Assembly: GCA_900318255.1 (NCBI GenBank)
Contig: ONJX01000029.1
Location: 1-32,775 of the forward strand
Direction: 5' to 3'
Source: an uncultured Prevotellaceae bacterium
Lineage (GTDB): Bacteria > Bacteroidota > Bacteroidia > Bacteroidales > Muribaculaceae
Length of the DNA: 32,775 bases
Shown: in pieces, positions 24,421 to 32,763 of the stretch
Layout: the number at the start of each line of letters is the position of its first letter
How positions within the stretch are numbered: position 1 is the first letter of the stretch
Notes under the pieces: model-generated
The model's database searches: none
What the model was told of the DNA's origin: nothing
What the model saw: the letters and a program-made list of their open reading frames with translations, nothing else
Program-made: the position numbers and the translations under genes

Positions 24421-24765
24421 TATTCAGTGATTGCGTCGAAGACGCTAAATGCCTCGTTAGAGGCTATTTATCTGAAAGACCATGCAAGAGGGTCGAAGAC
24501 CCTCGCAGCTTGGTCATAGAAGAAAGCAATGATGGTGCGCCGTAGGCGAACTTCAAAGCAGTCAGAATTTTAAGACTTTTCGCTAGGCGAGCAATCGGTT
24601 GAAGTTCGTCTTCGACGCACTTTTTCAGATTGATAGTCTTTAGACCAAGCTGCGAACCCCTGCGGGGTTCTGGCATGGTCTTACGCACAAAGTCGGGTCT
24701 TCGACCCGCCCAGCGTCTTCGACGCTCACAGTGGGTCAACCTAAACGCGCAAGAATCGCTGAATA
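24421..24765. repeat. 345-bp nested palindrome (palindrome made of palindromes)
   Basis: Three pairs of inverted arms nest around a centre at about 24577. They are 24421-24432 with 24754-24765 (TATTCAGTGATT / AATCGCTGAATA), 24478-24515 with 24643-24680 (38 bases each), and 24535-24556 with 24599-24620 (22 bases each). The arms themselves contain perfect triloop hairpins: GCGTC-GAA-GACGC, GAGGGTC-GAA-GACCCTC, GAACCCC-TGC-GGGGTTC, CGGGTC-TTC-GACCCG and AGCGTC-TTC-GACGCT. GCCTC-GTTA-GAGGC has a four-base loop. The element fills the gap between the U32-family and OmpH genes. Bases 24289-24420 are AT-rich with nothing recognised. A 91-residue minus-strand frame across the element is an artefact. 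Confidence 0.88.
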
Positions 24766-24816
24766 GTTATGAGAACAATCACTAGAATTAATAATACTGA
24801 ACTGTTATTTTTTATA

Positions 24817-25437
24817 ATGAAAAAGTTTTTTTTAATGGCTTTTGCTATGGTGGCAATGAGCCTGGCAGCACAAGATGCCGCCACGAGACCTTTTACTGTT
24901 AGGTATATCGATGAGAATAGACTATACCAGCAGTATGTCGTGGCACAGCAGTATGTGGAACTGCAAAATAAGCTACAAAATGAGTTTAAGCAAGCTGAGC
25001 AAAAGAAGCGCAAAGAGATAGAGACATTCTATAACCAGGTGCAGAATAAGTATCAGAAAAACCTGTATAAGACCCAGAAGGCTTTTGAGGCCGACCAGAA
25101 GAAGCTTGAACAGATGCAAGACAAGGCTCAAAAGGAGATGGAGACGATGCAGAAGTCTATCGAGTCTCAACTCAACACCGAGCAGATGAAGCTTGCCAAC
25201 GAGATTGACATCTTCCTGGCCGACTATGCCATAAAGAACGACCTCGATGCCGTGTTGCGCAAGGAGGCGGCAATGTTTATCAACCCTAGGTGGGACGTCA
25301 CCGACGAGGTTGCCGAGGGTCTCAACGCGCGCTACAATGCCGCCCATGCTCCTGTGGCTAAAGGTGAGCCCCAGGTGGAGGGTCAGGCTCCTGCCGATGG
25401 CGGAGCCGCCCAGGAGGTGGCAAGCCCCGAGAAGTAA
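24817..25437 (+). CDS. OmpH/Skp-like periplasmic chaperone, 206 aa
   Basis: The frame opens at 24769, but ATG 24817 gives the signal peptide MKKFFLMAFAMVAMSLAAQ, so I use that. After about 30 residues comes a long charged coiled-coil (about 40-140; Gln/Lys/Glu-rich, LQNKLQNEFKQAEQKKRKEI), then an alpha/beta segment (DIFLADYAIKNDLDAVLRKEAAMFI; PRWDVTDEVAEGLNARYN). This is the usual OmpH/Skp arrangement of tentacle helices and trimer core. The family holds unfolded outer-membrane proteins in the periplasm. The tail (185-206) is Ala/Glu/Pro-rich. It is first in a run of five envelope genes and is not next to bamA, as Skp often is. The nested palindrome ends 51 bases upstream. Confidence 0.88.
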   Translation: MKKFFLMAFAMVAMSLAAQDAATRPFTVRYIDENRLYQQYVVAQQYVELQNKLQNEFKQAEQKKRKEIETFYNQVQNKYQKNLYKTQKAFEADQKKLEQMQDKAQKEMETMQKSIESQLNTEQMKLANEIDIFLADYAIKNDLDAVLRKEAAMFINPRWDVTDEVAEGLNARYNAAHAPVAKGEPQVEGQAPADGGAAQEVASPEK

Positions 25438-25465
25438 TAGTTTAACCATTTAAAAATACTAATTT

Positions 25466-25906
25466 ATGAAAAAGTTGTTTTTAGCACTTATCGCTGTGAT
25501 GCTGGTGGCCGGAGTGGCCATGGCCGATGATAAAATCGTAGAGATACCCTTCAAGAAAGTCCCCGACTTGGCTCAGAGAATGGTGAAAATCTATTTCCCT
25601 GAGAATAGCGTGGTGAAAGCCGAGAAGGCCAAGAGCAAGGACATGAAAAACCGCACTCGCGTCACCCTCGACAACGAGGCCATCCTAGAATTTGACAAAG
25701 ACGGCCACTGGATGATTGTGGATTGCCACAGCAGCAAGGTGCCCATGAAGATGGTTAACGGCATGATACAGATGTACCTGAGTAAGAACTACGCCGGCCA
25801 TGAGGTGGTGTATATGGGTCGTGAGATAAAGAACGGCGACATCACCATCGTGCTCGATGACGCTACCGAGCTGCATTTCACTAACGAAAATAAAATTATA
25901 GAATAA
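25466..25906 (+). CDS. PepSY-like (DUF2874-type) secreted protein, 146 aa
   Basis: A signal peptide (1-20, AGVAMAD) is followed by one PepSY-like domain repeated in outline: KIVEIPFKKVPDLAQRMVKI, then LEFDKDGHWMIVDCHSSKVP and VVYMGREIKNGDITIVLDDA. This is the Bacteroidales DUF2874 pattern, small periplasmic or surface proteins related to beta-lactamase-inhibitor-like folds, of unknown role. The gene starts 28 bases after the OmpH gene and ends 8 bases before the PAP2 gene, so it is almost certainly cotranscribed with both. Confidence 0.88.
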   Translation: MKKLFLALIAVMLVAGVAMADDKIVEIPFKKVPDLAQRMVKIYFPENSVVKAEKAKSKDMKNRTRVTLDNEAILEFDKDGHWMIVDCHSSKVPMKMVNGMIQMYLSKNYAGHEVVYMGREIKNGDITIVLDDATELHFTNENKIIE

Positions 25907-25914
25907 CACTTTCG

Positions 25915-27657
25915 ATGAGAAAAATCTTGCTGATGGTGCTGGTGCTTGCCAGTGCTGTGGGGACTCAACAGGCTGTGGCACTCGGCGATGATGCTCTCGT
26001 TGCCGACTCGGCAGCCCTTGTGATGAAGGGCGATGCCATGCAAGGCGATGATGACGACGACGATGATGACACTGTGCCGAGCAACAAGCTGCATGCCGCT
26101 GGCCAGCTGAAGCCCTATGAGCCTCCTAAAGCTCCCGACTTCAACTTCATCAAGAGTCGCACCAACCCTGCCGTGAAGCCCTACCGCTTCCTCGACGACC
26201 AGACATGGGTGGGCATCCCGGTCTTTGCCGCCGGTCTCATCGTCAAGAGCGAGAAGGCTGCGTTCAGGCAGAACTATAAAAACCCCAATACCAAAATCCG
26301 CCTCATCAAGTATAACTTCCACAACGAAATAGACAATTACACACAATATGTGCCACTGGCTCTGACCATAGGCCTGAAGATTGCCGGTGTGGAGAGCCGC
26401 AGCGACTGGCCACGGTTTTGGGCCTCGTCGGCAGCCTCGGCAGCAATAATGGCAGGACTCGTCAACGGCATCAAATACACCGCCAGCGAGATGCGCCCCG
26501 ACGGCTCCACGCGCAACTCGTGGCCTAGTGGCCACACCGCCACCGCCTTCATGGCAGCCACCATCCTGCACAAGGAATATGGCATGACGCGCTCACCATG
26601 GTTCTCGGTGGGAGCCTACACGCTTGCCACCGCCACTGGTGTGATGCGCGTGCTCAACAACCGCCACTGGATTAGCGATGTGCTCTCGGGTGCTGGAATA
26701 GGCATCCTCTCGGTGGAGCTAGGCTACGGACTGATGGACCTGCTCTTCAAGCATCGTGGCTTGCAGCGCGGCGACATGGGCATCTATCCCGACTTGCGCA
26801 CCAACCCCTCGTTCTTCGACATCTCGATGGGTATAGGTCTGGGCAACAAGAACCTTGAATTGCCACCAGTTGACTTCAACATCCCTGCCGAGTTTCTTGA
26901 TGAAGGTGAGTCATCAACCAGCGAGTCGCTAAAGCTCAAGTTTCGCTCGGCTACCGTGGTGGGAGCCGAGGCGGCCTACTTCTTCAACCCCTACATTGGT
27001 GTGGGAGGGCGCCTGCGCGTGAAGGCCACCCCCATCAACGGGTGGAGCCAGTTTGCCCTTAGCGAGGAAGGCGACATACAGCAGCTCCTGCGAGATCCAC
27101 TTCTTGAACAGTCTATCCAAAACATTGCATTAACCATCGAGAGCGACCACCTCACCGAGTTTGCCGCCGATGCCGGAGTTTACTTCAGCTGGCCACTCTC
27201 GTCGCGCTTTGCGCTGGGAGCTAAAGCGTTGATAGGCCGTAGCGTGATGAACGCCATCGACATCAACGCTGCCTATCATGGCCAGCAGCTCAAGTTTAAT
27301 GCCGAATGCCTCATTGACGACAGCGCTCCCATGTTCACGCCCTCCGACCAGGTGATTGACTACAAGTGGGACTACATCAATGTGGAGGCGTCTAATTCGA
27401 TGAAATTTGGCTCGGGCATCTCGCTGAGCTATGCCCACAAGAACAACTTTGCTTGGCGCGTGTTCTGCGACTACGACTACTCTCGCAAGACGTTCACCGC
27501 CACCTATCATCCCCTAGGGCTGATGGAAGGCCTGTCGCCCGACGTGGTGAGCTTAATGCAGATCTATGACTGGGACATGACCAAGCCGGCAGTGTCGAGC
27601 ACCAAGAAGTCGCTTCACCAGTGGGTGCTGGGCGGGGCGCTGAGCATCCATTTCTAA
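25915..27657 (+). CDS. PAP2-family phosphatase with C-terminal barrel-like domain, 580 aa
   Basis: A signal peptide (about 1-22) and a run of eight Asp residues (45-52) precede the PAP2 catalytic core. The three phosphatase motifs are intact: K187-X6-R194-P195 (KYTASEMRP), P204-S-G-H207 (WPSGHTATAF), and R245-X5-H251-X3-D255 (RVLNNRHWISD). The two His, two Arg and Lys form the vanadate-haloperoxidase-type active site used on lipid phosphates or other phosphomonoesters. Residues about 300-580 are beta-rich with aromatic ends (ISLSYAHKNNFAWRVFCDYD; closing WVLGGALSIHF, terminal Phe) and look like an outer-membrane barrel fused to the enzyme. That placement is inference. Substrates in the envelope, such as lipid A or undecaprenyl phosphates, are possible. 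Confidence 0.9.
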   Translation: MRKILLMVLVLASAVGTQQAVALGDDALVADSAALVMKGDAMQGDDDDDDDDTVPSNKLHAAGQLKPYEPPKAPDFNFIKSRTNPAVKPYRFLDDQTWVGIPVFAAGLIVKSEKAAFRQNYKNPNTKIRLIKYNFHNEIDNYTQYVPLALTIGLKIAGVESRSDWPRFWASSAASAAIMAGLVNGIKYTASEMRPDGSTRNSWPSGHTATAFMAATILHKEYGMTRSPWFSVGAYTLATATGVMRVLNNRHWISDVLSGAGIGILSVELGYGLMDLLFKHRGLQRGDMGIYPDLRTNPSFFDISMGIGLGNKNLELPPVDFNIPAEFLDEGESSTSESLKLKFRSATVVGAEAAYFFNPYIGVGGRLRVKATPINGWSQFALSEEGDIQQLLRDPLLEQSIQNIALTIESDHLTEFAADAGVYFSWPLSSRFALGAKALIGRSVMNAIDINAAYHGQQLKFNAECLIDDSAPMFTPSDQVIDYKWDYINVEASNSMKFGSGISLSYAHKNNFAWRVFCDYDYSRKTFTATYHPLGLMEGLSPDVVSLMQIYDWDMTKPAVSSTKKSLHQWVLGGALSIHF

Positions 27658-27689
27658 CGACCTTACAGTCAAATATTCAATAATTTATT

Positions 27690-28412
27690 ATGAAAAAGTT
27701 TTTATTGTTATCCATGATTGCCGCCGTGAGCTTCGGGGCTTGGGCACAGAACAGCTACATCCCCTACAAGAGCTACGACGGGGAGCATAAAAACGAGCTC
27801 TCGGGCTATGTGATGGGTGGCAACAATGTTGTCGCCGGTAGGTTTGGAGGACTTGAAGCCTCTTATACAAGACACCTCACGTCGCGCTGGCACGTGGGCG
27901 GTGATGTACAGATGCAGTTTGGCAAGCAGCTTTTCTCCATCGACATTCAGGGAGGATACCGCCTGCCAGTCAAGTATGGCAACATCAGTTTTGATGGTAA
28001 AATCATGTATAACTACTACCACAAGTATGGATTTCACGAGATGGCCTATAACTTGTCAGCTACTTGGGAGAGTGCCTACGTTGATTTTCGCATCGGCGAG
28101 TCGCTGGTCCACTACCATAAGAGAGATGTAATTATGGGGTGGGGATATACCGAGCCGCCGTTGTTCACATTTGGTTTTGGTGCCAACATTCGCCACCGCA
28201 ACAATCCGTGGAACATTGGTTTGTTCTTCCGCAACTACGATGACTTCTACTACGAGAACTGGAACATCAACTGGGGCATCCGTTGGTATGCCAAGGTGAA
28301 GGAGCGTTGGAATTTGTTTGGCGAGTTCAACATCCGTCCCGCAGGCTCGATGAGCCAGCTGGCAAGTAAATATGAGGGTTCAGTTAAATTAGGTTTGAAA
28401 TACAAATGGTAA
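27690..28412 (+). CDS. Predicted outer-membrane beta-barrel protein, 240 aa
   Basis: A signal peptide (1-19, FGAWAQ) is followed by alternating aromatic/hydrophobic strands throughout (LEASYTRHLTSRWHVGGDVQ; KIMYNYYHKYGFHEMAYNLS; GLFFRNYDDFYYENWNIN). The protein ends in Trp (VKLGLKYKW), the C-terminal signature of an outer-membrane barrel. Eight to ten strands would fit the length. I cannot name a family. It starts 32 bases after the PAP2 gene and 8 bases before the phosphoesterase gene, so it is within the envelope operon. Confidence 0.8.
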   Translation: MKKFLLLSMIAAVSFGAWAQNSYIPYKSYDGEHKNELSGYVMGGNNVVAGRFGGLEASYTRHLTSRWHVGGDVQMQFGKQLFSIDIQGGYRLPVKYGNISFDGKIMYNYYHKYGFHEMAYNLSATWESAYVDFRIGESLVHYHKRDVIMGWGYTEPPLFTFGFGANIRHRNNPWNIGLFFRNYDDFYYENWNINWGIRWYAKVKERWNLFGEFNIRPAGSMSQLASKYEGSVKLGLKYKW

Positions 28413-28420
28413 ATTCAATT

Positions 28421-29452
28421 ATGAAAGCAAAATATATCATTATAGCATCAGCAATGGCTCTTGTGGCTCTTACACAAACCTCTTGCGAGAAAGTTAGTCC
28501 CATCGGCGTGCTCATGGCGGGCACCGCGGTAGAAGACCGGGTGAAGATGTCGGAATTGTATTATAAGGAATATCTAATGGCATCATCCAACGACATACAC
28601 GTTAAACCCGACGAACATGGTGAATACAGCTATTCATTCCTTGTTGGCGGTGACAGCCATGTCACCACCGATCCGGGACGCATGGACGAGATGTTTGCCC
28701 TGGGACTAGAGGGTGATGACTTGCTGTATTGTCATCTGGGAGATATAGCCGACACTAAGCCAGAATATTACATCGTGCTTGACTCTCTCATCCAGAAAGC
28801 CAAGGAAAAATATGTTGTCAAGTACTATGAGATAAATGAGTATGGGCGATGGCATGAAAAAAGCGATCCTTACGACATTATTGGCTCTGCTTATGATGAA
28901 ATCAGGTTCCCGTTCTACCCCGTTGTCGGTAACCATGACCTCACTCACAACGGCTGGGCTTTGTGGAGCAATATTTTCCACTCGTCATTCTATGAGTTTG
29001 ATGTAAATTGCGGATTTGATGAGAATGATGAGCAGATCCGCGACCACTTCATCTTTCTCGACACGGCAAGCGGCACCCTGGGCAAGCGTCAGGTGGAACT
29101 GATTGAACAAGGCTTACTCGACGGCGAGAAAAGTTATCGCTACACCTTCATCTTCAGCCACACTAATATCTTTCTGCCTTCGCACTTGCAGTTTGCTTCG
29201 ACCTTCCCGCGCGAGGAAGCCTACTTCCTGCTCAAGCAGTTCGACAAGTGGAACGCTTCTATCGTCTTCTGCGGACATGTGCACAAGTGGGATGAGCGTT
29301 TTTACAATAATGTTTATTACTTGACTCTCGACTCAATGAGCGAGCGCAACAGCCCCGACCCTGGAGACTACCTGGTGCGTGTTAAGGTCCATGCCCAAGG
29401 TGGCTACGATATCGAGAGGGTTCACATGAGCTACGTTGCCCCCAAGAAGTAG
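28421..29452 (+). CDS. Metallophosphoesterase (calcineurin-like) lipoprotein, 343 aa
   Basis: The frame opens at 28406, but ATG 28421 gives MKAKYIIIASAMALVALTQT followed by Cys22 (TQTSC lipobox), so the protein is probably lipid-anchored. All five calcineurin-type motifs are present: GGDSHVT (D-x-H), HLGDIADT (GD), VVGNHDL (GNHD), FSHTN and CGHVHKW (GHxH). These residues bind two metals and act on phosphomono- or diesters. The substrate is unknown. It is the last gene of the envelope cluster and is followed by a hairpin terminator shared with the convergent tRNA-Arg. With the PAP2 gene upstream it makes two extracytoplasmic phosphoesterases in one operon. Confidence 0.9.
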   Translation: MKAKYIIIASAMALVALTQTSCEKVSPIGVLMAGTAVEDRVKMSELYYKEYLMASSNDIHVKPDEHGEYSYSFLVGGDSHVTTDPGRMDEMFALGLEGDDLLYCHLGDIADTKPEYYIVLDSLIQKAKEKYVVKYYEINEYGRWHEKSDPYDIIGSAYDEIRFPFYPVVGNHDLTHNGWALWSNIFHSSFYEFDVNCGFDENDEQIRDHFIFLDTASGTLGKRQVELIEQGLLDGEKSYRYTFIFSHTNIFLPSHLQFASTFPREEAYFLLKQFDKWNASIVFCGHVHKWDERFYNNVYYLTLDSMSERNSPDPGDYLVRVKVHAQGGYDIERVHMSYVAPKK

Positions 29453-29519
29453 TGATCCTGCCCTACCAACCAGGATGAAAATGTGGAGACAAGGCTCGCC
29501 AAGTCCACCACCCCCCAAA

Positions 29520-29556
29520 AAAACAAAAGTGCTCCAAGAAAAACTTGGGGCACTTT
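29520..29556. terminator. Bidirectional terminator between phosphoesterase and tRNA-Arg
   Basis: The stem AAAGTGCTCCAAG (29526-29538) / CTTGGGGCACTTT (29544-29556) has one T-G pair and a 5-base loop. Read on the minus strand it is followed by TTTTG and a T-run, a strong terminator for tRNA-Arg; on the plus strand the tail is weaker (TTTCTCTT). Confidence 0.8.
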
Positions 29557-29568
29557 CTCTTACCATCG

Positions 29569-29640
29569 TACTCCGACTGGGAATCGAACCCAGATTTTAG
29601 GTTTAGGAAACCCACGTTCTATCCGTTGAACTATCAGAGC
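29569..29640 (-). tRNA. tRNA-Arg (anticodon CCT)
   Basis: On the minus strand the acceptor pairs GCTCTGA with TCGGAGT, including G-T pairs. The anticodon loop is TTCCTAA, giving anticodon CCT for AGG, and the T-arm is CTGGG/CCCAG around TTCGATT. The discriminator base is A and CCA is not encoded. A TAacTTTG element lies upstream and a terminator just downstream. Confidence 0.93.
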
Positions 29641-29692
29641 ATCTACAAAAAGCTGTGATGTGCCACGATGGGGTGGTGGCGTTTTGGCGGTG

Positions 29693-29700
29693 CAAAGTTA
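29693..29700 (-). promoter_or_regulatory. -7 element for tRNA-Arg
   Basis: TAacTTTG on the minus strand, 52 bases upstream of the tRNA 5' end. It is paired back to back with the clpS promoter at 29754. No -33 TTTG is seen at the usual distance. Confidence 0.55.
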
Positions 29701-29753
29701 AGAAATTTATTTTAAAAAATGCTTTTTTGGCACATATTTTGCTTGTTTATTGC

Positions 29754-29761
29754 TAACTTTG
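29754..29761 (+). promoter_or_regulatory. -7 element for clpS (and probably clpA)
   Basis: TAacTTTG with a possible TTTG at 29726-29729, 24 bases upstream and slightly long. The leader to ATG 29857 is about 95 bases. Confidence 0.5.
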
Positions 29762-29856
29762 CAGTTGATGTGCCGCAGGTGAGCCTGTAATGGCGCTGTG
29801 GTGGATGGGGCTGACCTCATCGCTGCATTGAGGAACATGTAAAAAAAAACGAGACT

Positions 29857-30159
29857 ATGGCAAAACAGCAGCACTCTATCAGGGAGCGGGAAAGGCTTTT
29901 CACTAACTTTCCCAAGCATTACAAGGTGATAATCTATAATGACGACTTTACCACGATGGACTTTGTGGTGAAGTTGCTCGTTGAGGTGTTCTATAAGTCG
30001 GAGAGCGAGGCCACGGCAATAATGCTCATGGTGCATGAGCAGGGCCAGGGTGTGGTGGGTCTTTACAGCTATGACATGGCAGTGTCGATGACCACCAGGG
30101 CTACTGCTATAGCTCGCGACGCTGGTTACCCGCTGCGCATTGGCTATGAGCCGGAATAG
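29857..30159 (+). CDS. clpS: ATP-dependent Clp protease adaptor ClpS, 100 aa
   Basis: ClpS binds proteins with N-degron residues and hands them to the ClpA unfoldase. The core is typical: KVIIYNDDFTTMDFVVKLLV with the NDD substrate-pocket residues, then MLMVHEQGQGVVGLYSYDMA with the conserved His, and a closing YPLRIGYEPE. The N-terminal extension (1-20) is charged and flexible, as needed to enter the ClpA pore. Length is normal and the protein is cytosolic. clpA starts 133 bases downstream on the same strand; the gap contains no clear promoter or terminator, so cotranscription is likely. Confidence 0.96.
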   Translation: MAKQQHSIRERERLFTNFPKHYKVIIYNDDFTTMDFVVKLLVEVFYKSESEATAIMLMVHEQGQGVVGLYSYDMAVSMTTRATAIARDAGYPLRIGYEPE

Positions 30160-30292
30160 TTCATAGTTAATAGTTTTTTGGGAGGACTGTGGCGCATAAA
30201 ATTTAGATGAAATTTTATTACTGATTTCTAATCCTAGACTTTTTAAAGTTTTAGGGGTTTTGTGAATTGGGCATTTAAAGTAAAGAAATGTT

Positions 30293-32659
30293 ATGTCAAA
30301 AGAAATTATAAATAGTTTTCACTTGCAGGTGGCGATGCGGCTGTCGGTTGACAATGCGGTGGCCATGCGTCACCCGTTTTTCACTCCTGAGCATCTGGTG
30401 GCCGCAATAGTTGTTTCGCAGCCCACTAACGATGCGCTTAAAGAGATGGGCATCAACAGCTCGGCGTTGAGTGCTCCATTGCAGGTTTACATTCGTGGCC
30501 TGGACTCGGTGCCCGCTCACTTGCCTTATAACTTGGAACCCTCACAGCAGTTTCAGCAGCTGATAATGGGTGCTGTGGAGATAATGCAGGCGTCGGCGGC
30601 TCCTGAGCTCGAGATTACCCATGTGCTGCGTGCCGCGATGCAGCTCGACGACTCGCTGGCAGCTAATGTGCTCAATCATTTTGCCAGCAAGCATAGCGAC
30701 TTCCTGAGCACTCTGATATGGAAGATTGAGGCCTTCACCAGCAAGTTTCCCGTGAAAGGTCGCGACATGCTCGACTCGGGGCGGCTGTCGGTGGAGGAGT
30801 ATGGCGGCAAGAGGCATGTGCACATAGCTCAGAACGATGACTATTTGCCCTTTGATGACGACATCAACATGGGCACCTGGCATGATGATGACGAGTATCT
30901 CGATGACAACTTTGGCGCTGCCGCGCAGCAGACGTCAATCGGCGACTTTGTCACCTGCGTCAACGACCACCTCAAGGATCACAACCCGCTCATAGGGCGT
31001 GAGGCAGAGCTTGAGCGCACCATCCATGTGCTGTGCCGCAAGGACAAGAACAACCCGCTGCACGTGGGCGAGCCTGGCGTGGGCAAGACGGCGCTCATCT
31101 ATGGCCTGGCGCAGCGCATCGAGGATGGCAACGTGCCCGACTCGCTGCTGGGCTTCAAGATTTACCAGATTGACATGGCGGCAATGCTTGCCGGCACGCA
31201 ATATCGTGGCGACTTTGAGAAGCGAGTGAAGCAGACGATGGACTACCTCTCGAGCCTGGGCAACGCCATTGTGTATATCGACGAGATACACAGCATAGTG
31301 GGTGCCGGGGCCACTGGCGATAGCGCAATGGACGCTTCTAACATGCTCAAGCCCTATCTGGAGCGTGGCAAGCTGCGTTTCATAGGCTCCACCACCTACG
31401 AGGAGTTTAACCGCCAGCTCTCGCGCAGCAAGGGCATAGTGCGCCGTTTCCAGCAAATCGACATCCTGGAGCCATCGGTTGACGAGACCATCGAGATAAT
31501 CAACGGCCTGAAGGCGGGCTATGAGAGCTATCATCATGTGACCTATGCTCCCGCCGCCATCGACTATGCCGTGCGCTCTAGCGCCAAGCACATCATGGGG
31601 CGTTTCTTGCCCGACAAGGCCATTGACCTCATCGACGAGGCTGGCGCTTACCGCCACATCCATCCCACCACTGCCAAGCGGCAGATGGTGGATAAGGCCC
31701 TTATCGACGATGTGCTTCTAAAGGTGATGAAAATCAGCGCCACCGCTATGAAGGAAGACAACAATGCGCAGCTCAAGACCCTTGAGAAACGCATCAAGAG
31801 CGTGATATATGGCCAGGACCAGGCAGTGCGCGAGGTGGTAGAGGCGGTGCAGCTGTCCAAGGCGGGGCTCATCGACGATGGCAAGCCGCTGGCATCGCTG
31901 CTCTTTGTGGGACCCACGGGAGTGGGCAAGACCGAGGTGGCACGAGTGCTGGCCCGCGAGCTGGGAGTGGAGCTGGTGCGCTTCGACATGAGCGAATACA
32001 CCGAGAAGCACACTGTGGCCAAGCTCATAGGGTCGCCTGCCGGCTATGTGGGCTATGAGGATGGCGGCTTGCTCACCGACGCCATTCGCAAGACGCCCAA
32101 CTGCGTGCTGCTGCTCGACGAGATAGAGAAGGCACATGAGGACATCTACAACATATTTCTGCAAGTGATGGACTATGCACGCCTCACCGACAACAAGGGC
32201 CGCCATGCCGACTTCCGCAACGTGGTGCTCATCATGACGAGCAACGCCGGGGCGCAGCATGCGGGCCAGAGTGTGGGCTTCGACAGCCATGGCAGCCGTG
32301 GCGGCGACATGCTCAAGCAGGTGAAGAAGACGTTTAAGCCTGAGTTTATAAACCGCCTCTCGAGCATCGTGGTCTTCAACGACATGGACGAGACGATGGC
32401 GGGCATGATTCTCGACAAGCGATTGCGTGAGCTGCAAGCGAAGCTCTCGCCCAAGAAGGTGACGCTCAAGGTGGATCGTGAGGCTAGGGCATTGTTGCTC
32501 AAGGAGGGCTTCACCGCCGAGTATGGTGCCCGCGAGCTCGACCGTGTGCTCCACCGCGAGCTCAAGACGCAGCTCATGCGCGAGCTCCTCTTTGGCAAGC
32601 TCAAGCGTGGCGGCACCGCCAGCTTCTCGCTCAACAATGGGAAGATTGTGCTTGCTTAA
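30293..32659 (+). CDS. clpA: ATP-dependent Clp protease ATP-binding subunit ClpA, 788 aa
   Basis: An N-domain (1-150) of two Clp-N repeats docks ClpS. An acidic linker at about 181-206 (DDYLPFDDD...[10 protein letters not shown]) follows. AAA+ domain 1 has Walker A GEPGVGKT (259-266) and Walker B IVYIDEIH (326-333). AAA+ domain 2 has Walker A GPTGVGKT (540-547) and Walker [12 protein letters not shown] (605-615). There is no ClpB-type middle coiled coil, so this is ClpA and not ClpB. The ClpP-docking tripeptide appears as VGF (661-663) where E. coli has IGL. The protein is a hexameric unfoldase feeding ClpP in the cytosol. The open frame is intact. Confidence 0.95.
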   Translation: MSKEIINSFHLQVAMRLSVDNAVAMRHPFFTPEHLVAAIVVSQPTNDALKEMGINSSALSAPLQVYIRGLDSVPAHLPYNLEPSQQFQQLIMGAVEIMQASAAPELEITHVLRAAMQLDDSLAANVLNHFASKHSDFLSTLIWKIEAFTSKFPVKGRDMLDSGRLSVEEYGGKRHVHIAQNDDYLPFDDDINMGTWHDDDEYLDDNFGAAAQQTSIGDFVTCVNDHLKDHNPLIGREAELERTIHVLCRKDKNNPLHVGEPGVGKTALIYGLAQRIEDGNVPDSLLGFKIYQIDMAAMLAGTQYRGDFEKRVKQTMDYLSSLGNAIVYIDEIHSIVGAGATGDSAMDASNMLKPYLERGKLRFIGSTTYEEFNRQLSRSKGIVRRFQQIDILEPSVDETIEIINGLKAGYESYHHVTYAPAAIDYAVRSSAKHIMGRFLPDKAIDLIDEAGAYRHIHPTTAKRQMVDKALIDDVLLKVMKISATAMKEDNNAQLKTLEKRIKSVIYGQDQAVREVVEAVQLSKAGLIDDGKPLASLLFVGPTGVGKTEVARVLARELGVELVRFDMSEYTEKHTVAKLIGSPAGYVGYEDGGLLTDAIRKTPNCVLLLDEIEKAHEDIYNIFLQVMDYARLTDNKGRHADFRNVVLIMTSNAGAQHAGQSVGFDSHGSRGGDMLKQVKKTFKPEFINRLSSIVVFNDMDETMAGMILDKRLRELQAKLSPKKVTLKVDREARALLLKEGFTAEYGARELDRVLHRELKTQLMRELLFGKLKRGGTASFSLNNGKIVLA

Positions 32660-32699
32660 CGCTCTTTCTCTGTGAGGTGGTGAGAACTGCGCCCCCGTG

Positions 32700-32763
32700 C
32701 CATGTGCTGCGCACATGGAAAATTGGAGCACTTCGTGCTAAAATTGTTGTTGCGCTGTCGCGC
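32700..32763. repeat. Hairpin group downstream of clpA
   Basis: Three palindromes in 64 bases: CCATGTGC-TGC-GCACATGG (32700-32718), AGCAC-TTC-GTGCT (32727-32739) and GCGC-TGTC-GCGC (32752-32763). The last two are each followed by TAAAATT, giving a repeated hairpin-plus-TAAAATT unit. No T-run follows the first hairpin, so it is a poor terminator. The group may continue beyond the window. Confidence 0.75.

Noticed and set aside
24464..24739. 91-aa minus-strand frame
   Set aside because: It lies within the nested palindrome, and its residues merely translate the inverted repeats.
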